Part shown: positions 6,252 through 10,000 of the stretch, in pieces | How positions within the stretch are numbered: position 1 is the stretch's first letter | Layout of the letters: every line of letters starts with the position of its first letter | Assembly (NCBI RefSeq): GCF_020217185.1 | Contig: NZ_JAIWNX010000245.1 | Location: 1 to 10,000, forward strand | DNA: 10,000 nt | Origin: Asticcacaulis sp. | GTDB lineage: Bacteria; Pseudomonadota; Alphaproteobacteria; Caulobacterales; Caulobacteraceae | Direction of reading: 5' to 3' | Notes under the pieces: generated by a model | What the model saw: the letters and a program-made list of their open reading frames with translations, nothing else | Told to the model about the DNA's origin: nothing | The model's database searches: none | Translations under genes and position numbers: made by a program

Positions 6252-6638
6252 CTATTTGTCGTCTTCCGCGAGGATGGATTTGACAAGTGTCAGGACACCG
6301 CGCCGACGGATGGGCGAAAGTTTGGCGAAGTATTTTGCCATCTCAACGCCCTCTGCCGAAATCAGAAAGACGGACACTGTGTTTTCTGTGTCACTGAAGG
6401 CCGCCTTACTTTGCAAATCCAGCCCTTCAAAGGCATGGGCGACGGGCATGTTTAATACCTGTGACACCTGATAAAGCTTCGACGCGCTGATGCGGTTTGA
6501 TCCACGCTCATACTTCTGTACCTGTTGAAAGGTGACACCAATCGCGTTGGCCAGGTCTTGCTGACTCATTTTCAATTGTTTGCGGCGATTGCGGATGATT
6601 GTGCCGACATGAACATCGACAGGGTGCGCTTCCGACAA
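6252..6638 (-). CDS. XRE-family (Cro/C1-type) transcriptional regulator, PraR/Cdx-like, TTG start
   Basis: This 128-aa DNA-binding protein has a HTH_3 domain at about 13-68: IRNRRKQLKMSQQDLANAIG, then VTFQQVQKYERGSNRISASKL, whose QQVQKYERGSNRI recognition helix is typical of alphaproteobacterial regulators. A linker follows, then a C-terminal segment ISAEGVEMAKYFAKLSPIRR and LVKSILAEDD, resembling the tail of the PraR-type short XRE regulators of Rhizobiales and Caulobacterales. The start is TTG at 6638: GGAG stands seven bases upstream, and the N-terminal PVDVHVGTIIRNRR matches the family start, with no ATG upstream. It is the first gene of the minus-strand cluster, 77 bp ahead of the LuxR-type gene, and probably controls it or itself. 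The family is clear; the target is not. Confidence 0.88.
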   Translation of the reverse strand: MSEAHPVDVHVGTIIRNRRKQLKMSQQDLANAIGVTFQQVQKYERGSNRISASKLYQVSQVLNMPVAHAFEGLDLQSKAAFSDTENTVSVFLISAEGVEMAKYFAKLSPIRRRGVLTLVKSILAEDDK

Positions 6639-6764
6639 GGCTAAACTCCGTATTTAAACGCTATTCTGAACCGACAGATGTCATGGCGCAATAATCCACT
6701 GCGTTAAAGAGGGTTCAACTCATCCGCTTTTTTTGAAGGATTGAAAATCACCGCCGCAAGGGCT

Positions 6765-6849
6765 TGGTACGGGCAGCCGGACTCGAACCGGCATGGATTG
6801 CTCCGACGGATTTTAAGTCCGTTGCGTCTACCGATTCCGCCATGCCCGC
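6765..6849 (-). tRNA. tRNA-Leu (anticodon UAA), CCA encoded
   Basis: The minus-strand sequence folds as a class II tRNA of 85 nt. The acceptor stem GCGGGCA pairs with TGCCCGT (first pair G-U), discriminator A, then genomic CCA (6765-6767). The anticodon stem ACGGA/TCCGT encloses loop CTTAAAA, giving anticodon UAA, which decodes UUA/UUG leucine codons. A variable arm follows, then the T-arm GCCGG-TTCGAGT-CCGGC. The XRE gene lies downstream on the same strand, 126 bp from the tRNA 3' end. Confidence 0.95.
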
Positions 6850-6862
6850 AAACCGGTCGGCC

Positions 6863-6890
6863 CTTATAGCAAGGGGCGGAAAACTGTAAA
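6863..6890 (-). promoter_or_regulatory. Predicted tRNA-Leu promoter
   Basis: On the minus strand TTTACA (6885-6890, five of six to consensus), a 16-bp spacer and TATAAG (6863-6868, five of six) lead into GGGCCGACC, a GC-rich discriminator as often seen at stable-RNA promoters. The mature tRNA begins 14 bases after the -10 box, so the leader would be only a few bases. The -35 box lies in the loop of the palindrome at 6874-6903. Confidence 0.65.
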
Positions 6891-6903
6891 CGGTTTTCCG
6901 CCC
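6874..6903. repeat. REP-like palindrome between the M28 peptidase gene and tRNA-Leu
   Basis: Arms GGGCGGAAAAC (6874-6884) and GTTTTCCGCCC (6893-6903) are perfectly complementary, with an 8-base loop. The inner 26 bases (6876-6901) match 9217-9242 at 23 of 26 positions, so this is a dispersed family. It lies 10 bp after the peptidase stop codon and could act as its transcription terminator or mRNA end, although no T-run follows on that strand. Such GCGGAAAA...TTTTCCGC palindromes are frequent in alphaproteobacterial intergenic DNA. Confidence 0.75.
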
Positions 6904-6913
6904 TGCTTTTACG

Positions 6914-8368
6914 TTACTTACCATTGGTCGGCTGGAAGGTGACGCTGGTATTGGCGATCATCCACACCGTTGCAGCCCAGGCGGCGACGTTTTGGCTCAT
7001 CTTCTTCGGGTCGATGCGGTCAAGTGTATCGTCCGCTGTGTGGTGGACATCGAAATAGTCCGTGCCGTTCTGTTGCAGGTCGAAGATCGGCACACCCTTC
7101 GCGTTCAGCGGGCTGGTGTCCGGGCCGCCGCCCGTTGCCGGATCACGCTCGATGAAGATGCTGAGCGGATAGAGCACCTTACCCAGCGTCTTGTTGAAAT
7201 CGGGTGCGTCACTCTTGGGCAGGGCCAGTGAATAGACCACGTCCGCTCCGAAATCGGACTCGGCGGCGGCGATGTGCTTGTCCGTTTCGGATGATTTGGC
7301 ATAGGCCACCGCCCCGGACAGACCCAGATCCCCCGGCTGTGACACCTCTTCGGAGCCCCAGAAGACCACGCGCACCGTGCGTTCCGGACGCAGCTTGTGA
7401 TCAATCATCAGCTTGGCCGTGGCCATGGTAATGGCAACCCCGGCCCCGTCGTCGATCGCTCCGGTGCCGAGATCCCAGCTATCGAGGTGTCCCCCGATGG
7501 TGATAATCTCTTCCGGACGCTTGGCCCCCTTGATCTCAGCGATTACGTTTTGTGACTGACCGCCTGTGCGCACCGTGGGAGTGGATAGCATTTTGAGGCG
7601 CAGCGGACCGGCTTCCCCCGCGCGTTGCAACTTCAGCAGACGCTCGAACTGTTCGGCATCCGGCGGCGACATGGCCAGAGCCGGCAGGCCATCTACCCCG
7701 GTAAAGCGCGTGGCACCGGTGTGGGCGAAGCGATGATCCTCGGTGCCCAGCGAACGCATGACATACCCGACGGCACCGCGCTTCTTGGCCTCTTCCGGTC
7801 CACTTCGGCGCACCGAGCCGGAATTGACGCCATAGCCCTGCCCCGTTTGAGTGCGCACGGTGGGTTGCAGAATGACGACGATCTTGCCGGTCAGGTCGGC
7901 CTTGGAATCGATGAACTCAGCGTAGGTTTCAAACAGGGCCGCCTCGCCCTCTACCCCCTCGGCTGGCGTCGCGCCTGAGCCGCCCAGCGCCGTCACCACC
8001 ATCTTCTGCGCGAAGGGACCGGTGATTTCGAGGCTTTCGGCCCCGCGTTGCCAGATGACCAGCGGGAAGGTTTCGATGCGGACATTCTCAAAGCCCATTT
8101 TTTTCAGCTCGGCCGCCGACCATTCGGCGGCTTTACGCTCGGACTCCGAGCCTGCCGGACGCGCGCCGAAGCGCGTCGTCAGTTGCGTGACGAACTCATA
8201 GGCCCCGTTCGATTGCAGGGCCGCGTCACGCAGGCGCGCAGCGGTGATTTCGGGCGCTTCGGCCACGGCCGCAACCGGGGCAGCGGGCTTGGCCTTCGGC
8301 TTGGCGAGGGCCGGGGTGGTCACGCAACCCAGCGCGGCGGTGACGAGAAGAAGGGCCTTGAGTTTCAT
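6914..8368 (-). CDS. Secreted M28-family zinc metallopeptidase, carboxypeptidase Q-like
   Basis: This 484-aa exported peptidase probably removes amino acids from peptides in the periplasm or outside the cell. A Sec signal peptide (MKLKALLLVTAALG...) has a likely cleavage after ALA at residue 22. A pre-catalytic segment carries RFGARPAGSESERKAAEW (67-84), and a PA-like insert covers about 130-260. The M28 catalytic core starts near 275 with GGHLDSWDLG (His294, Asp296), IDDGAG (305-310), GSEE (Glu340/Glu341), ESDFG (Asp372) and DVHHTADDT (His442/443), so all expected di-zinc ligands and the catalytic Glu appear present. The C-terminal pattern GGPDTSPL...YFDVHHTADDTLDRIDP resembles carboxypeptidase Q. 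Start ATG 8368 has AGGA six bases upstream and lies 2 bp after the cinA-like stop, implying coupled translation; TTG 8374 would add two residues. Specificity is not known. Confidence 0.93.
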   Translation of the reverse strand: MKLKALLLVTAALGCVTTPALAKPKAKPAAPVAAVAEAPEITAARLRDAALQSNGAYEFVTQLTTRFGARPAGSESERKAAEWSAAELKKMGFENVRIETFPLVIWQRGAESLEITGPFAQKMVVTALGGSGATPAEGVEGEAALFETYAEFIDSKADLTGKIVVILQPTVRTQTGQGYGVNSGSVRRSGPEEAKKRGAVGYVMRSLGTEDHRFAHTGATRFTGVDGLPALAMSPPDAEQFERLLKLQRAGEAGPLRLKMLSTPTVRTGGQSQNVIAEIKGAKRPEEIITIGGHLDSWDLGTGAIDDGAGVAITMATAKLMIDHKLRPERTVRVVFWGSEEVSQPGDLGLSGAVAYAKSSETDKHIAAAESDFGADVVYSLALPKSDAPDFNKTLGKVLYPLSIFIERDPATGGGPDTSPLNAKGVPIFDLQQNGTDYFDVHHTADDTLDRIDPKKMSQNVAAWAATVWMIANTSVTFQPTNGK

Positions 8369-8370
8369 GA

Positions 8371-9174
8371 TCAATCCTGAGTAACGAGTTCTTCAAAACG
8401 GGCGTCGGGGAAGCGTTCGCGGGCCTTTTCGACCACGGCGGGCAGGTCGTCGAGCAAGGCCTGAAACGCCTCATCAAGGGCCTCGCGATTGCGCCCCCGG
8501 ATGACGAGTTGCGTACCAAACTCATCGGGGAAGATGCCGAAGGGATAGGAACCCAGCGACAGATCGGGATAGTGCTTATCGAGCGCGCTGAGAATGTCCG
8601 CCGCCAGACTTTCGGGAACAAAGGTCGCCTTGACCGTGCGCGCCTGCACCTGTTCGCCCTGACGCAGGCGCGGGGCCACGTCATTGAGCATACCGGCCAT
8701 GATGCGCGGCACCCCCGCCATAACGAAGACGTTTTCGATCTGGAAACCCGGCGCACCGGACACCGGATTAAGGATCAGCGACGCCCCCTCCGGAATACGC
8801 GCCATGCGGCGGCTATTGACGTTAAGAAGGCGCGCGTCACCACCATAGCGATCCAGCAGGATTTTCAGCGCGTCCTCACGCTCGGCAATCGTCACCCCAA
8901 AGGCCTGTGCCACGCAGTCGGCGGTGATATCATCGTGAGTCGGCCCGATGCCGCCGGTGGTAAAGACGTAATCCACAGCGCTACGCAGTTCGTTGAGCGT
9001 CCGCACAATCTGCGGCGCATCGTCGTGGATCATGCGCACCTCGATCAGGTCGATGCCCAACGCGCCCAGGAATTTGGCCAGCGTATTGACATTGGTGTCC
9101 TGTGTGCGGCCCGACAGGATTTCATCGCCGATAATGATAACGGCGGCGGTGGGATTTTCTGTATTGACCGTCAT
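8371..9174 (-). CDS. CinA-like protein with molybdopterin-binding (MoCF) domain only
   Basis: This 267-aa cytoplasmic protein corresponds to the N-terminal domain of CinA (COG1058). Signatures are IIIGDEILSGRTQDTN (13-28), the phosphate-binding TTGGIGPTHDDITAD (72-86), RMARIPEGASLILNPVSGAPGF (123-144, key residues N136, P137 and G140) and VFVMAGVPRIM (149-159). The C-terminal nicotinamide-nucleotide amidase (PncC) domain of full-length CinA, which is over 400 aa, is absent. The stop is clean, so this is the short standalone form found in many alphaproteobacteria rather than a truncation. The family has been linked to ADP-ribose pyrophosphatase activity and pyridine-nucleotide recycling; activity here is inferred only. 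ATG 9174 has AAGGAG eight bases upstream. It is first in a two-gene operon with the M28 peptidase. Confidence 0.93.
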   Translation of the reverse strand: MTVNTENPTAAVIIIGDEILSGRTQDTNVNTLAKFLGALGIDLIEVRMIHDDAPQIVRTLNELRSAVDYVFTTGGIGPTHDDITADCVAQAFGVTIAEREDALKILLDRYGGDARLLNVNSRRMARIPEGASLILNPVSGAPGFQIENVFVMAGVPRIMAGMLNDVAPRLRQGEQVQARTVKATFVPESLAADILSALDKHYPDLSLGSYPFGIFPDEFGTQLVIRGRNREALDEAFQALLDDLPAVVEKARERFPDARFEELVTQD

Positions 9175-9209
9175 GAGGCAGGCTCCTTATCACGACCCTG
9201 AACATTAGA

Positions 9210-9253
9210 GCGATGTGCGGAAAAGTGTGAGCGGTTTTCCGCAAAAACATCGC
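9210..9253. repeat. REP-like palindrome in the cinA-sfsA gap (first of a pair)
   Basis: The inner stem is GCGGAAAA / TTTTCCGC (9217-9224, 9235-9242). The outer stem is GCGATGT / ACATCGC (9210-9216, 9247-9253), with a four-A bulge on one side. Its 26-base core matches 6876-6901 at 23 positions. It is preceded by TAGA, as is the second palindrome. It belongs to a family of intergenic palindromes typical of Caulobacterales and Rhizobiales, and lies upstream of both divergent genes. Confidence 0.8.
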
Positions 9254-9268
9254 GACAAAACAAAAATT

Positions 9269-9309
9269 TAGAGCGAAATGGCGTTTCCACCCAAAGTCAT
9301 TTCGCTCTA
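9269..9309. repeat. Second long palindrome of the pair, just upstream of sfsA
   Basis: Perfect 12-bp arms TAGAGCGAAATG (9269-9280) and CATTTCGCTCTA (9298-9309) enclose a 17-base loop. It shares the TAGAGCGA opening with the element at 9206-9213 but has a different core. The right arm ends 16 bp before the sfsA ATG, so in an sfsA transcript starting upstream it would form a hairpin just before the ribosome-binding site. Confidence 0.75.
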
Positions 9310-9325
9310 GCCCCCGGAATCGCTC

Positions 9326-10000
9326 ATGCCATTCGCGCACAGATTTACTCAAGGCCGTCTGGTAACGAGATACAAGCGATTCTTCGCCGATGTCGAACTG
9401 GATACGGGTGCAACCGTCGTAAGCCATTGTCCCAATCCCGGCAAGATGCTGGGGCTACTGAGACCGGGCACACCTGCGCTTTTGACCGAAATAAGTGACC
9501 CGGCGAAAAAGCTGCGCTGGCGGCTGGAGGCTCTGCGCGAAGGTGATACCTGGGTCGGGGTGAATACGCAGTGGCCCAACCGCCTGATCGGCGACCTGAT
9601 AAGGGATCAGCAGGTGCCGGAACTGCGCGGCTATGCCAGCCAGCGTCCGGAGGTGCGCTATGGGCACAATTCGCGCATCGACTGGCTGTTGCAAGGACAC
9701 ACTCAGCAGGCAGAGGCGTGGGTTGAAATCAAGAACGTCCATTATAGCCGCGTTCCCGGACTGGCGGAGTTTCCCGACAGCGTGACCGAACGCGGCGCCA
9801 AACATCTCATGGAACTGATCGGGCGCGTAGAGGCTGGCGCGCGCGCCGTGGTGGTCTTTTGCGTACAGCGCGACGATGTGTTTCGTTTTGATGTGGCTCG
9901 TGACCTCGACCCGGTCTTCGGCCGGGCCTATGCAGCGGCGCGCGCGGCCGGGGTTGAATTTCTGGCCCACGCCTTTCGCGTCACGCCCGAGGGCATTACC
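9326..10000 (+). CDS. sfsA: SfsA-family protein (3' end beyond window)
   Basis: The visible 225 codons cover nearly all of an SfsA protein (about 235 aa), and the frame is open to the last base. It begins MPFAHRFTQGRLVTRYKRFF, with the N-terminal OB-like part including DVELDTGATVVSHCPNPGKM (22-41). Later family signatures are GVNTQWPNRL, SRIDWLLQ, VEIKNVHYSRVPG and the highly conserved FPDSVTERGAKHL, whose Asp/Glu/Lys residues resemble a PD-(D/E)XK-like nuclease core. SfsA was described in E. coli as a sugar-fermentation-stimulation protein with DNA-binding activity; its physiological role is poorly defined. ATG 9326 fits the family start, with a modest GGAA seven bases upstream. It is divergent from the cinA-like gene, and two palindromes lie in the shared 151-bp gap. 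Confidence 0.95.
   Translation, partial: MPFAHRFTQGRLVTRYKRFFADVELDTGATVVSHCPNPGKMLGLLRPGTPALLTEISDPAKKLRWRLEALREGDTWVGVNTQWPNRLIGDLIRDQQVPELRGYASQRPEVRYGHNSRIDWLLQGHTQQAEAWVEIKNVHYSRVPGLAEFPDSVTERGAKHLMELIGRVEAGARAVVVFCVQRDDVFRFDVARDLDPVFGRAYAAARAAGVEFLAHAFRVTPEGIT

Noticed and set aside
4693..6638. Toxin-antitoxin or phage-defence reading of the regulator and small-protein cluster
   Set aside because: No toxin, nuclease, NTPase or other effector motif was found in any of the products; the XRE protein resembles host-type PraR-like regulators.
6673..6682. Short palindrome GACAGATGTC upstream of the XRE gene as a possible operator
   Set aside because: Only 4-bp arms and a single copy; this is expected by chance and no second site was seen.
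6720..6764. Possible intrinsic terminator after tRNA-Leu
   Set aside because: An A-run and GC-rich bases occur, but no stable stem followed by a T-run on the minus strand could be drawn.
8509..9201. Plus-strand open frame of 230 aa opposite the cinA-like gene
   Set aside because: It is antisense to a well-supported CinA domain and shows no recognisable motif.
9455..9970. Minus-strand open frame of 171 aa at the right edge
   Set aside because: It lies opposite sfsA, whose family signatures are unmistakable.
1..10000. CRISPR array, insertion sequence or integrase
   Set aside because: No regularly spaced repeats, transposase motifs or tyrosine/serine recombinase signatures were seen on either strand.

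Overview
This window is ordinary bacterial chromosome, most likely from an alphaproteobacterium of the Caulobacteraceae (an Asticcacaulis-, Caulobacter- or Brevundimonas-like organism). The basis is high-GC coding DNA, an EmrAB efflux operon headed by a NodT-type lipoprotein and controlled by a divergent TetR, a phasin, a PraR/Cdx-like short XRE regulator, and REP-like palindromes common in this group. The genus is an inference from gene style; no rRNA marker is present.

Positions 1-3366 hold a tripartite drug-efflux operon on the minus strand, nodT-emrA-emrB, with emrB running off the left edge. A plus-strand TetR repressor gene is divergent from it (3367-3990). Between them lies a strong promoter (TTGACA, 17 bp, TATAGG, minus strand). 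Two identical 15-bp palindromes, exactly 63 bp apart, flank that promoter. The efflux genes therefore look repressed by the neighbouring TetR.

Positions 4138-4680 encode a phasin-like granule protein. A lower-GC minus-strand cluster follows at 4693-6638: a PraR-like XRE regulator with a TTG start, a LuxR-type HTH protein with a C-terminal membrane anchor, a possible small gene read in a different frame inside the LuxR reading frame, a 122-aa helical protein of unknown function, and a small multi-spanning membrane protein with a GTG start overlapping the previous stop. This cluster is the least understood part of the window.

Positions 6765-6849 encode tRNA-Leu(UAA) on the minus strand, with a recognisable promoter whose -35 box sits in the loop of a REP-like palindrome. 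After it come a secreted M28 metallopeptidase resembling carboxypeptidase Q (6914-8368) and, 2 bp upstream of it, a standalone CinA-like molybdopterin-binding-domain protein (8371-9174); these two form an operon. A pair of palindromic elements separates cinA from the divergent sfsA, which is cut by the right edge.

No CRISPR array, transposase, integrase or recognisable defence or biosynthetic system is present. The best leads are the frame conflict within the LuxR gene, the membrane-tethered regulator cluster as a whole, the dual operator, and the repeat that forms part of a tRNA promoter.
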